Positions 29,101-38,775 of a DNA stretch of 64,000 nucleotides are shown one piece after another (position 1 is the first letter of the stretch; every line of letters begins with the position of its first letter). Where the stretch lies: NCBI GenBank assembly GCA_040954595.2, contig CM082592.2, forward strand, positions 7,192,001 to 7,256,000, read 5' to 3'. Made by a program: the position numbers and the translations under genes. The notes beneath the pieces are model-generated. The model saw only the letters and a program-made list of their open reading frames with translations, was not told the origin of the DNA and ran no database searches. This DNA comes from Balanoglossus misakiensis. Taxonomy: Eukaryota; Hemichordata.

Positions 29101-32100
29101 ATACAAATGTGTTAAAAGGCCAAATTAAATCATTTATCTGCCCACTTTGTTCATGAGCACACAGCAGCACAGGTAAAATGACCACATTTTAATAAAATTA
29201 CACTTTACTTATAGTTAAAGGGAACTTAAAGACGTTTGGATAAACTCCACAATGTAAATGTAAGATTGATACACCATTATGAGCCAAAGCCCACAGTGAT
29301 TGTGTTTTATAGGCATATATCACTTCACATAGATTAGACTTTGACACTTTACCACAAGGTCACAGTTCCCTACAAGAACCTAAAATTCGCATAACTGCAG
29401 ATCTTTTCAAACACAGCGGCCAATCATACGAGAAGAGGCAAGACTGATATTGTCCACCATACCTTTCTTCTTTTGGCCATATTCTTCCACGTCAGCCTCG
29501 GAAAAAAATATCCCTGAAATTCCAAGCCTACTTTTCCGGTTACCTTTTCTGCGCTACACTCACGGAACCGCTACTTGGCTTACAGACAGCCATGGAACTA
29601 CTGCAGAGTACAGGTAACTTGACCAGTTAGACACCTCTCTCGTGACGTGTTTTTAATGCCATAAAATTGTTGAAAGGCTGAGCAAACAACTCTTAATTGA
29701 ACATTGGAAATGCATGGTTTGAACTCGCTGAACACCAGTAACAATGCGTACAACAGAATGCTTCAAATATCTAATTACATTCGTGGCCAAGGTAACGTGG
29801 TTGAAAAACAAAAGAGGGTACAAAAGATACCTAGTGAGGGCTCCCTTACTGTTAAAGCGCACAGGTCAATATATTACGATTGTCAAACTCCGGGTGTGGA
29901 ATATCTTTACCACTCGTTATTTATGTTTATACCAAAAGTAACATCAGTTTCTCAGACTGATCAAATTCTGGGAAGTTTATGGGTGGATGGGGAAACAAGG
30001 GCTGCATTAGCTCGATGGGTTGTTGATGGAAATATTAAACAACACAATGGGCAGCTGGCTGTGGAAAAGCGTAGAATTTGTATCAGACCATACTTGGTGA
30101 TTGACGAGGAAGGACCATGGTAGAACAGAGACCAAATCTGGCTGGCTCAAAAGGACAATTGTCAGATGTGCCTTGGGCATGCCTGATCTACACACATGAC
30201 TTGTGGCAAATGACACATCCTGCATGCTGGCAAAGACAGATGACAGCATGATCCTAGCAATCACACTGCAGTTACAAGTACGGCTAAAGCAAATACATGT
30301 TGAGGCACTGTGAAGACTGTCCTCTAGTGGCCAGGCATAGCAGAGGGTGACCTAATGTCATTATGCTCAGCAACTGCAGGTGGCAGGCATCAAACTGACT
30401 CTGAAAGATTGTAAATTCAGACACAGTGTTCTCAACCAGCCCAATAAATAACTTGACAATTTCTTGCTCATAAAAATTCCCAGTCCTATCTTTTTCAACA
30501 ATGTGGCTGTGATTAATAAAATTCAGGCTGAAGATGACCCTACACAGGTGCGACCTTCCGCTATCAGACAAATCTCAAGAGGTCCTTGTCAAGGTATCAA
30601 AGTGTTTGGGCAAAATCACTGAATACATGCATACTAACGACCGTCGTGAAGACAGATTCTGTGATTTACACTCCCCAGCATACCGCAACACCATGGTAAT
30701 GGCAGTTGAAGGATCTGTCAATGTAAAATTATTACGCAGAAACAATAACTAGACACGCCCACCCTTCAAATTGTCTGGGTCAAGGGTCACACGAAATAAC
30801 CACAGCACAAAATGCATTACAAATGCTGTCACGAATTAAAACCCAATTTTTCACTGGTTTCTTCCTCGTAGTGGTCAAGCTACTAAATCAGTCCATGGGG
30901 CCTCCAACTCACCAACTTCCGCCTCCTTACACTGAACACACCTTTACCTGAAGCAAATAAATTTTCAACATCACATGTTTATACTGTTTCTTTACATAAT
31001 TAGCAGACTCACAGGAAAGTGGGAAAAAGACACAGAGATATATAACAGTCCAGCAGGAGCCAAACTTCACCACTCGCCGAGAAAAAAAAAAGAATACATT
31101 TTTCGCAACTTGTTGTTACACAACTGTTCCCTGTATTTAAATACTTGAACCAAGGTCACACACAGTGGAATGTATTCACTCCAACTGAAGCCCTTTTCTT
31201 ATCAATTATTCTTACCTGTGCACAAGTACAGGCTGGTGCCAGGTCACATTGTTCTCCAATCAATCAATCAATCAATCAATCAACCCTTTAGCCCCAAGTG
31301 GACAACCTGAGTTCTTCCTGGTCTTGTCAAGTCTAACCCACTCACACCCAGTACTAAATATAACACATCAATGCGAGGCTTTATTTTTTTCAAGCTTGGT
31401 TAGTCTGCAAAGCAATAAAAAATCCTCCGAGCGTACCACTGACAGATAACATTCCAACCCTTAGAGAATTCTCTGCCTTGTCTTCCTGTTGAAATAAACC
31501 AACCTTTGTTTATTTCCAGGCATGTGTATCGTGATATTTTCACTGAATATTGAAACTGACCTTTGTCTGAAATCTAGTCTGGATATCGAAACTGACCTAT
31601 GTTTGAAATGTACATATAGTACATGAAATGTACATGTAGTCTGAAATCTACACATTTTGAATACATGACAATACCAACCTCCGTCTGAAATCTACACAAA
31701 AGCCAAAACAGGCCTATAGCAGACATTTATACAATTTAAATATGAAATCCATCCACTCCTTCCAGAAGAACTACTGCACATGTAGTTCGTCAGGAAGTGT
31801 TTGATGAAATCATAAATCCTATTCTGTTTCGGATTATACAAGAACATGTGACACATCTGCTCCTCAAATTACAAGGCCAAATACGCGAAGACATGTGTGC
31901 ACTATCAATCTATTCTATGGGCCATTAGAATGAAGATTGATTGTAATTTGAAATTTGCCATGTAGACTCATATGTTATGTCTAGGTCGACTTTTAATGAG
32001 CTGAAAATAGCTGGCCGTATGCAATGGCTGAGTTCGCGTGCAGTAATTGAACGCAATGTTACTGGATCAAAACTTTAATCATGTGAAATGATATAGCTGG

Positions 32101-35100
32101 TGTGTCTATACTGATGTATTTCCAAACATGGAAATAAACATGTGTTGGAATTGAAAAAAATCTACAATTTGATGATATGACCTCAACTGGACAGATTTCT
32201 GTCTTTGTGTTTGACATTCATCAACAAGTGAAAGCAAGATATACCCCTGGTAAAATTCCACACTGTCAGCATAGAGGCCCTCCATCTTACTTTCAGGTCA
32301 TGAAAGATTAGCTCTGTGTAGTCTAGACAACGAATGTCTTCCTGTGGTTGACAATTATTTATGATCACAGAGGTGGGATTTCAGGGTGAAAATTGATATG
32401 GGTGGAAATTGACTGTCAAATCAACAGGGTCTGACACATTCCCAGAGTAAATTTACAACCCCTTGTCAACACTCATATGAGGAATTCACTCTTCAGTGAA
32501 AGTGAGTGCCTGGTTTCCAGTGTGCTGTTGACCGTGCAAACAGTAACTGCTCTGTCATCAAATAACTGTGGGTGGGTGTGGCTTTATTTTTGAACTTAGG
32601 ACATAAAACACCTTGTTTGAGCCACAGTTGTAATCAAACACGTTTAGTCAATATTGAATTTTTCACATATAAATGTGACAGGTTCCTGTTTGACCAAACT
32701 ATCTGTCATGTTCTGTATCCATGCCTCTGGATGAATTTTTCCCATTTTAACATAAAAAGAGATTAATTCACAAAGACAAAATATCTCTGAACTCTTGCAG
32801 TACGACAGTTGAAACAGCTTCATAATGAACCCCACAATTCAGGATAAAACCACCATTCCCAAACCATAATGAATAAATACTGGATTACTCCCGCTCGCTT
32901 TCCGGAACTTCCAATAGGGAATTAATCACTGTCATGCTATAAAATGCACCCTGTGGATAATGGGTTTTTATTTCAAAAATTAATTTTTGATGTTTGGTTT
33001 CCAATCTCAGATGTTCCACCTGCAGCTGAACCCACTGAAGGCTGTCATGCCATTTCCTTCTCGTCTCAGTTTGCATAGATGAAATATAATGTGGAAATAA
33101 ATTATTCAATTTTAGGCACACACCAGTTTCCAACCAGACCCTATATTAGTAATATCCAGGTTTCTACATAGCTATGGTGTGGAGATGAATGATATTCCTG
33201 GGGGTAGCCAATGAACATAAGCTTGTCTCATCAAAGAAATCTACATTTCATGTTGTCCGTCTCCACGGTTTCTTTTTCTGGAGTTTTAATTGCTGAGCTG
33301 TTGTGACTCCTAAAACAATGACATGCAAAACCAAGCATTCGAATCCACTGTTCTTAAAACTCAACAAACCCTGAACAACAATTTGAACCATTAAGCATCC
33401 TTCAATTCTTCTTTGTTACTTTGCAGCACCCGATTACCAGCCGAAAGCTGCTTTCCATAAATCCATAATGATTTCCGACTCGAAAGCCGCTTTCTCGTAA
33501 ATCCACACATGAGAAAAAATCAGGCAAGGTTCGGTCTTCTGGTACTTAAAACACGATAAACTCGGCCCCCCTGATTGCATAACGTAATCTTCACCAGTTC
33601 TATCCCTGATCTGTATTGTTATTTTAAATGAATTGTCTTTATCCAGAACTACCTTTATGCAAACGAGGCGCAGTCGAATTATCTTCATGCTAATGAAGCG
33701 TGGTGTCCATTCAGAAACAGAGTACTTTCGGTATGCCAGTATTATGCAGTGAATAAGTCTGTCAGACTATTACAATTTCAACTGATTGGAAGCCAGCCCT
33801 GTAATAGCATTGGAGTAAACCTGATGATCTTTTGCATGTTAAGCCTTCTATACTGGGTACAGTGGTTGGTGGACTTTGCTCGCGCTCCTATTGGCCATTA
33901 ACTGTCATCTGTGAAATTCCTTCATTGGTTGGATACTTTGGAGAATCAGATGGAAAAACAGACAAATGTTTATCCAGGCCAAAGAATTCTCCAGTTTAAT
34001 TAAATGAGTACTGCTTGCACAAGGGTAGTGACTATATTTTTTAAACACCTGTTTACTTTGCATGTCAATCAACTAAAACAATATTGTCCCACAGGGATGT
34101 GTGATGGTAGGATTCGTTTATTGACTTGGAAATCATAAATCAATCATTGGTTATGTTGGAACACATTGAAGTCCCCAAGGCCAGATGAGGATGGCCACTA
34201 TTCTCTCTAAAATACCACAGTCCACTGAGTTTACCTTGTAAATTAGAAATAACACTCCCTGAGCTATCTCTGACAATCACATATTACTTATTGGGGATTC
34301 ATCATTTCTGTATGATAGTATTTCCTGGTGTTTAGTATTGCAGTCAGCTCACATACAATGCTCAAAACCAATTTCTGCCTGTTATAGTGTTTTTTCGATC
34401 AGATGTGTCAGGGGTTCAAGGTTCCCATCATTTGAACACATCTATCATTCTGAGTGTAATTTCAGACACTGAAATTTGTCTGGCGAAATACCCACAAGTA
34501 ACATTATCTATGTGTCAGGATTGTTCTAATTTACAAACATACTGCTTCAGCACAGTTCTTCTTAATTAAACTCAGCTGATCTGCCTGAGTATGACCTCAT
34601 TATTACTGTACACATCATTTTTGTACACCCACCCCAGGCTCGTCCATACTTTAAACCCCCAATGAGCTAACAATGGTCTTATTATATTGAAATCTTTCCA
34701 AGAGCAATTTTTGCCACCCTGGATACATGACAACAGGATTCATGGTCGCCACGTACGTCAGCCTCGTTACTTGCTGTCAAGTCAAACGGCCTCCCGCTAC
34801 AGGTGATAAATCTACACACACACTCCCCCATGCCCTTGGGGCTGCTTTAAGGGTATGTGTTGTGGGAATAAGGACAGAGAACTTTGACATAACAGGGGGA
34901 CAGTGGCAAGTGGCCAGTTTCAATTGTTTCTATTTGCAGCCACAGGGAAAACACCCACTCTTATGTGCCGAACTTACAATAGGTTCACAATTGACCAGGA
35001 GAGCTATTCTTCAAATATACCAGTGCAGTACTACTGTAGACAGTCACACTATTAAGAATCACACTACCAAAACCTCACCAGATGTGTGTTTCATATGTTT

Positions 35101-37609
35101 AGAATTCCGAAAAGTTTCACACTGGATGTACTGAAAAATCACTACTCCAGTAAATTTATATGTATATACCATCGGATAGACAATTTACAAATTATTTTCT
35201 TGTAAAAAAAAGTTTCAAATCTCTTATGACAACAGTGAACCCTGAAAGCTACATTTATGAAAACCTACATGCAAGTGAGCACGATTAGATGGTGGATATA
35301 CATTGTTCTGTGAGGAGGTTATCAGAGTGTCACCTTGGTGACCTCAGACAGGTCACAACCGCATTGCTATCACACTGTGGGGTCACAGGTCACAACTTTG
35401 CCTTCAAACAGGAAACGCCAACTTCACTCTTCGCATTTCATTTTCTACAGGCCACTGAGTGAAATCTTGCACCCGGACGTTTGTAAATGGCACACGTGAT
35501 TGGAATTTAGCGTAGAAGTGTTTATAGAGTATATGAAATCAAAGAGTGTGGCAGCCAGCAAATTCTATTTTCATGGTTAAACTTTGTACACTTTTGATAG
35601 ATTATCGTAGGTACACACATCAGGAAATACTGGTGATTTGGCAGCGATATGCTGGGTTAATCCGACAAGGACAAAGAAAACACCCCCCAAAAAGTTTTTA
35701 CAAGTCAGTGCAGTATGTGCTAGAAAGCCAGAAAGTCAGGGTGAAGGTATTCAAATTAGATCAAATAGTTTGGCGCCACTGTCTTTTGAGTGTAATCACT
35801 TGGCTTTCTTTCTTTTACTGGCGATAAAACCACAGACAGTAGAAGGAGAATACGGCCGATAAAACCAAACAGAATTGGGCTGTTTGTTTTCAGAAAAGAA
35901 ACTCGATCAACTGTGAACTGCGATCACAAGGCCAAATGAGCAAATCCCTGGCCTAATGATTCGGTGCAGTTGAATCAGTGAATGAGGAGTGTTTTGTCAA
36001 CACTGTTACTGCTCAACTGCCAAGTTCACGCCCGCGTTGTTTCTAGGTTTTTGACCTCGCCCATGAAGTCAAAACACTTGTTCTCCCAACCGATGCATCT
36101 GTCAAACATGGGAACTGCTTAGAGTATAGTCAAATTGACATACTGAAGTGTTTTCCTCATGTTTGGACGATCAAGTGGATCAGAGAAGTTCTGAGGTTCT
36201 CAGGCAATCAGGGTTCATACACTCAAAGTCGGGCAAAATTCCAGAACTCTGAAGGATATTTTCCAGGAGATTTGAGGTCTAAATTACAATTTCCCAGAAG
36301 TGAATGACATGCAATATATTTGTTGAACTTCATTACCGAAATGAAGGTCGACAAAAATACTGCACATTCACTTCACAATAATCAGTGTGTTCTGGAGTAA
36401 CTTTAATTTTTCTCAGACTTCTCTCGTTGAAGTTGAAGTCTTAAATCCCATTATTTTTCAAGCATATATGAACCCTTTTTACTGAGAGAAATACAAACGA
36501 CTTACAATGCTCTCCTTATAACGCCGACTGCCACTCCTCTGAAGACTTCCAGATTTCAGAGTCTCTGCATCCACGTGGACTTCGCCCCCATCCAGTCCAG
36601 ATCTGATGCTCAGCTCACTTAATTCCGGTATGGGTTGCACTTTTAAGGTGACCGTCTGCCCGGACTTGCGGATCATACCGACGATTTGATCGCGCTGCAT
36701 GTCTTCCACGTTGACTCCGTTTACTTCGACCAACCGATCGCCCGGAAGCAGGCCCGTCACATTTTCCTTGTTGGCCCCCGGCTCTGCAAAATGGACATAT
36801 TTCTTAACCTCCCGGTTGTCTGCGGCAAAGCGCTCCACGATCAGCGAGCGACGAAGAGAGAAACCGTAATCGCCAGCTGGTTGGCGGTTCAGGATGACTT
36901 CTCGGGATCGCGGCGGCTTCGGCGGCGCCACCTCCGGCAATGATAATTCGACGTTGAACGATTTCTCATCGTGCGGTTGTGATTCTGGCATTGGTTGCGG
37001 GATGTTTCCATCTTCTATCAGCAGGCTCTTTCTGCCGGGTACTTCCTGGTTGAAGAGTGTGTTTTCCACCAGGACGGTGGTGTCGTCCACTTGATTGGAT
37101 ACAGTCTCATAAGGAGGGGCTTTATAGCTCGACTTCCCCTTTAGGATTCCCCTCGGTTTCGGCGGCGGGACTGGCCTCTGCGGCTTCACATCCATCAGGG
37201 GAGAGTGCCTGGCACTGTCCCCGGATTTTATGCGCCTCTTGTCGCCAACGGGTGAGGGGACAGGTGTGCTATGGGAACTGCTCGTTCTGCTGGTGTTGTC
37301 ACGTTCCAACGAGTTCAAACTTTGCTCGCTCCCGCTGTCAGCTCCCAAGTTGCTGTCACCCGGGGTTGACAGCAGACTACTAGAATTTGAAGTGTCTGAA
37401 TTCCCCCTAGGTGTGACGTCTACCTTCTTTTTCTTACCTCCTGGGAAAAGGCCCCTCTTTACACCAACCTCCTCCAGCCTTCCCAGCTCCTCCGCCGTGA
37501 GCGCTGGCTCACCTGCGAGTCTCAACCGTTTCGACTCTTTTTTCTTATCCTTCTTTTCCTTCTTCGCCTTCTCCTTCTCATCCTTATCCTTCTTCCGGAA
37601 GGAGAACAT
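238..37609 (-). CDS. MYO18A: Unconventional myosin-XVIII (PDZ-containing), 31 coding exons, 3' end outside window
   Basis: Actin-associated class XVIII myosin with little or no expected motor ATPase. Exons, 5' to 3' on the minus strand: 37609-36506, 21866-21672, 21525-21349, 20969-20759, 20504-20362, 20091-19991, 19812-19752, 19523-19379, 19289-19028, 18835-18646, 18537-18451, 18331-18190, 18052-17893, 17628-17445, 17294-17105, 16548-16448, 16306-16241, 5811-5683, 5506-5363, 5188-5099, 4940-4821, 4665-4551, 3471-3338, 3166-3012, 2919-2796, 2356-2156, 1877-1767, 1505-1254, 1014-901, 632-516, 321-238. Every junction keeps frame; about 1803 residues are visible. Order is KE-rich region, PDZ, motor, IQ neck, long coiled coil. 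Vertebrate MYO18A is about 2050 residues, so roughly 250 C-terminal residues lie left of the window. Likely a single pre-duplication MYO18 gene rather than specifically A or B. The start is the first ATG before the KE-rich stretch. All introns are GT-AG except one GC-AG (after exon 21). Confidence 0.95.
764..868. mobile_element. Short terminal-inverted-repeat element (MITE-like)
   Basis: About 105 bp bounded by near-perfect inverted ends. The left end contains GTTACCCCCTGGACA (771-785) and the right end its exact complement TGTCCAGGGGGTAAC (846-860). The similarity extends outward to TAGG/CCTA. No coding capacity. It lies in the intron between myosin-18 exons 29 and 30. Typical of a non-autonomous DNA transposon; the superfamily is not assignable. 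Confidence 0.7.
2424..2632. repeat. (CATA)n tetranucleotide microsatellite
   Basis: About 200 bp of CATA repeats, interrupted by ATGATACATA variants at the left and CAGA variants at the right, in the intron between myosin-18 exons 25 and 26. Long open frames across it are repeat artefacts. Confidence 0.95.
4666..4820 (-). other. GC-AG intron in the myosin-18 tail
   Basis: The intron between exons 21 and 22 begins AAG|GCAAGA and ends TTCTTGCAG|ACT. No GT donor near the exon end preserves the reading frame. The protein join [20 protein letters not shown] aligns with the family, so a GC donor is required. The rest of the donor matches the strong consensus normally seen at GC-AG introns. Confidence 0.85.
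5363..5811 (-). CDS. MYO18A: Myosin-18 converter end and IQ neck, exons 18-19
   Basis: Exon 18 (5811-5683) begins [19 protein letters not shown], the invariant end of the converter, then [19 protein letters not shown], a degenerate IQ motif. Exon 19 (5506-5363) continues [17 protein letters not shown], a second IQ-like helix, then [15 protein letters not shown], the standard junction into the tail. These would bind calmodulin-family light chains. A 10.4 kb intron precedes exon 18. Its phase 0 acceptor would allow internal first exons in that intron to make proteins consisting of neck and rod only. Confidence 0.94.
10452..10562 (-). CDS. MYO18A: Candidate internal first exon for a motor-less myosin-18 rod isoform
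   Basis: An ATG at 10562 opens [15 protein letters not shown] and stays in frame to two consecutive good donors, CTG|GTGAGT (exon end 10500, 21 codons) and AGC|GTGAGT (exon end 10452, 37 codons). Both are phase 0, the phase required by exon 18 (VFFRSG). The block 10380-10640 is markedly CpG-rich inside an AT-rich intron, consistent with an internal promoter. The product would carry only the neck and coiled coil, comparable in logic to the Drosophila myosin rod protein made from an internal Mhc promoter. Confidence 0.45.
14149..14241 (-). CDS. MYO18A: Second candidate first exon in the motor/neck intron of myosin-18
   Basis: An ATG opens 31 codons starting [10 protein letters not shown] and containing [13 protein letters not shown], in a CpG-containing block (14100-14300). 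Two possible donors exist: AAG|GTTGGT in phase 0, compatible with exon 18 but a weak match, or TTG|GTAACT four bases later, a better match but in phase 1. Composition looks protein-like. The uncertain donor keeps confidence low. Confidence 0.35.
16241..21866 (-). CDS. MYO18A: Myosin-18 motor domain exons 2-17
   Basis: Sixteen exons encode residues 369-1173. The start [13 protein letters not shown] matches the SH3-like start of vertebrate MYO18A. The P-loop reads GPSGSGKTT (533-541) where active myosins have GESGAGKT. Switch I reads NVNATRCTQ (584-592), lacking the usual NxNSSRFG. Switch II reads DMPGFQ (816-821) instead of DIxGFE. The same kinds of changes occur in vertebrate MYO18A, which binds actin but hydrolyses ATP very poorly. 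A Ser/Arg-rich loop lies near residues 1010-1042 and the converter ends at [15 protein letters not shown]. Introns are short (about 100-700 bp). Confidence 0.95.
18349..18434. repeat. (GAAT)n microsatellite filling myosin-18 intron 11
   Basis: GAGT/GAAT tetranucleotide repeats, then GAAA units, occupy about 86 of the 119 bases of the intron between exon 11 (ends 18451) and exon 12 (starts 18331). On the transcribed strand this is a TTCA tract ending about 18 bases before the acceptor. Confidence 0.93.
22166..22240 (-). CDS. MYO18A: Candidate alternative first coding exon of myosin-18 (PDZ-less), 300 bp before exon 2
   Basis: On the minus strand an ATG opens 25 codons beginning [10 protein letters not shown] and ending RGKIR, followed at once by an excellent donor CGT|GTGAGT in phase 0. 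That is exactly the phase needed to join the motor start AKTEDQ at 21866. The surrounding 350 bp is richer in CpG than the flanking intron, as expected for an internal promoter. The product would have the motor and rod without KE/PDZ, like vertebrate MYO18A beta. No transcript evidence is available. It could be fortuitous, but the distance, phase and donor fit well. Confidence 0.55.
22851..22903. repeat. ACC/ATC triplet tract
   Basis: Imperfect (ACC)n then (ATC)n triplets in myosin-18 intron 1; encoded poly-His frames are not genes. Confidence 0.85.
24171..24215 (-). CDS. MYO18A: Candidate alternative first (or cassette) exon of myosin-18
   Basis: ATG followed by 15 codons reading [15 protein letters not shown], then a donor GCG|GTACGT in phase 0 that joins exon 2 in frame. 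The local sequence has several CpGs (24180-24350). A possible acceptor (CACAG) lies just upstream, so it could instead be a 17-codon cassette exon. The short acidic-leucine peptide looks like a plausible helical N terminus. This is an inference from phase and splice signals only. Confidence 0.45.
27191..27232 (-). CDS. MYO18A: Candidate alternative first (or cassette) exon of myosin-18
   Basis: Fourteen codons [14 protein letters not shown] end at a strong donor CCG|GTAAGC in phase 0, compatible with exon 2. Open frame continues upstream to about 27304, where TTTCTTTAAG could serve as an acceptor, giving a 38-codon internal exon instead. The surrounding 27100-27420 is CpG-enriched compared with the AT-rich intron. 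Confidence 0.42.
29564..29593 (-). CDS. MYO18A: Weak candidate for a further alternative myosin-18 start exon
   Basis: An ATG with a favourable following G (CCATGG) opens ten codons, [10 protein letters not shown], ending at donor TCC|GTGAGT in phase 0. Short length makes chance likely. It is listed because it repeats the pattern of the stronger candidates at 22166, 24171 and 27191. Confidence 0.2.
31257..31283. repeat. (CAAT)n tetranucleotide run
   Basis: About six CAAT units in myosin-18 intron 1. Confidence 0.85.
31521..31700. repeat. Degenerate short tandem/dispersed repeat cluster
   Basis: The phrases 'gaaactgacctttgt', 'tctgaaatctacac' and 'tgaaatgtacat' recur several times within 180 bp (for example 31551, 31579, 31606 and 31640-31700), giving an irregular tandem array of roughly 30 bp units. 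Confidence 0.5.
36506..37609 (-). CDS. MYO18A: Myosin-18 first coding exon: KE-rich region and PDZ domain
   Basis: This exon encodes residues 1-368. Residues 7-28 are a run of Lys/Glu/Asp matching the KE-rich segment of vertebrate MYO18A alpha. Residues 30-235 are low-complexity, rich in Ser, Pro and basic residues, with a poly-Pro motif near 147-152 that could bind SH3 or profilin-type partners. Residues 236-327 form a PDZ domain; [10 protein letters not shown] is the carboxylate-binding loop region and [13 protein letters not shown] the conserved core. The donor is ATT|GTAAGT, phase 0, followed by a 14.6 kb intron. In vertebrates this N-terminal part targets the protein to actin and Golgi partners and defines the alpha isoform. 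Only the presence of the domains is read from the sequence. Confidence 0.93.
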
Positions 37610-38413
37610 TTTTACGGAAACTGTTGCGTAATATCGGGAAAATATCTACTCACATAAAGAGATAACGCCAGTAGTTGGCCGTGGTGCTACATGCAGTACG
37701 CAGTGTTTTGAATGAAGTTGACTCAACGATCTTCCGGATTACACCGATTGTCCTCCCAACCACTTCCTGGGACACACCCCTTTTCACGCACTTTCACCGA
37801 CGCACTTGACCGGAATGTGGTGTGACGCTCTCATGGACTAGCCAGAGCCTCTGAACTCTGAAAACCACTTCAGCTTTTTCCCCTAATTATCGCGCAGCTC
37901 AGCCCTGACTTGGCTGTCAGACGAAGCTCGGCAAACATACACGACTTAAAATCTACAAAATGGCGCCCACATCCGGGGGAGCGGTTGGGGCTACAACATT
38001 GTGAAAACATGTATTGCTCGAGAAAGACTATGCATATCAAGCATTCTATGTAAAATGTATGCACTTTAATCAGTTCGTCCTAATCAGTGTACAAAAATCT
38101 CCAATGGCACACTGTTTTTATGATATTTCTGAGAATAACCGTTGTAATAAAGTTAAAAATTCCCCTCTACAAGTTGCAACCGCCCCTGCGGTTGGCACTG
38201 TTCATCACAGAAGGTTAATGACCTCAAAAGCAAAGTACACTGAAACATCTATCACCTGACACTGCAGAGGTCACTGGCGCGACGTGCAAGTTACAAGTGC
38301 AATGGACATTGTATTATCATGATCGCTGTCACTGCCAACTGGAACGATCATTATCCCATAACAGTGATAACAAACTGATCATCCATTTGTTTTTGCAACT
38401 AGATCGTTAAGAA
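37610..38413. promoter_or_regulatory. Divergent promoter region between myosin-18 and the GH63-like gene
   Basis: 804 bp separate the two start codons, which point away from each other. It is the only 5' space available to both genes. It contains CTTCCGG (near 37730), an ETS-type site on inference. No TATA box placed with confidence. 5' UTR exons may lie here. Confidence 0.6.
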
Positions 38414-38606
38414 ATGGCCAAACGAGCCGGAGCCCCGACTGATGAAGGACCCCAGCCAGTCAAGCGGAGCGCCATCACGACCGTTGGGACAGGGGTGGAG
38501 AATGTTTCACTGGAAAATCGCGATTGGCAGCTATGGGGACCGTATCTATCGGAGAGACAATGGAGAACAGTGAGAGAAGATAACACCCACGGGTAATTAT
38601 TGCGGA

Positions 38607-38698
<92 letters not shown>

Positions 38699-38727
38699 GG
38701 TGGTGGTGGTGGTGGTGGTGGTGGTGG

Positions 38728-38775
<48 letters not shown>

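Larger units (their letters stand above)
21867..36505 (-). other. Myosin-18 intron 1 (14.6 kb)
   Basis: No independent gene supported. It holds the candidate alternative exons noted above, an ATC/ACC triplet tract (22851-22903), a CAAT tetranucleotide run (31257-31283), a degenerate short repeat cluster (31521-31700) and a CA tract (27607-27635). Open frames here show no recognisable family and no flanking splice pattern. Confidence 0.8.

Noticed and set aside
29704-30123. 139-codon plus-strand open frame inside myosin-18 intron 1
   Set aside because: No recognisable family, no splice context, composition like the surrounding intron; length is within chance expectation for this much sequence.
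34727-35134. 135-codon plus-strand open frame
   Set aside because: No motif or homology recognised and no promoter-like context.
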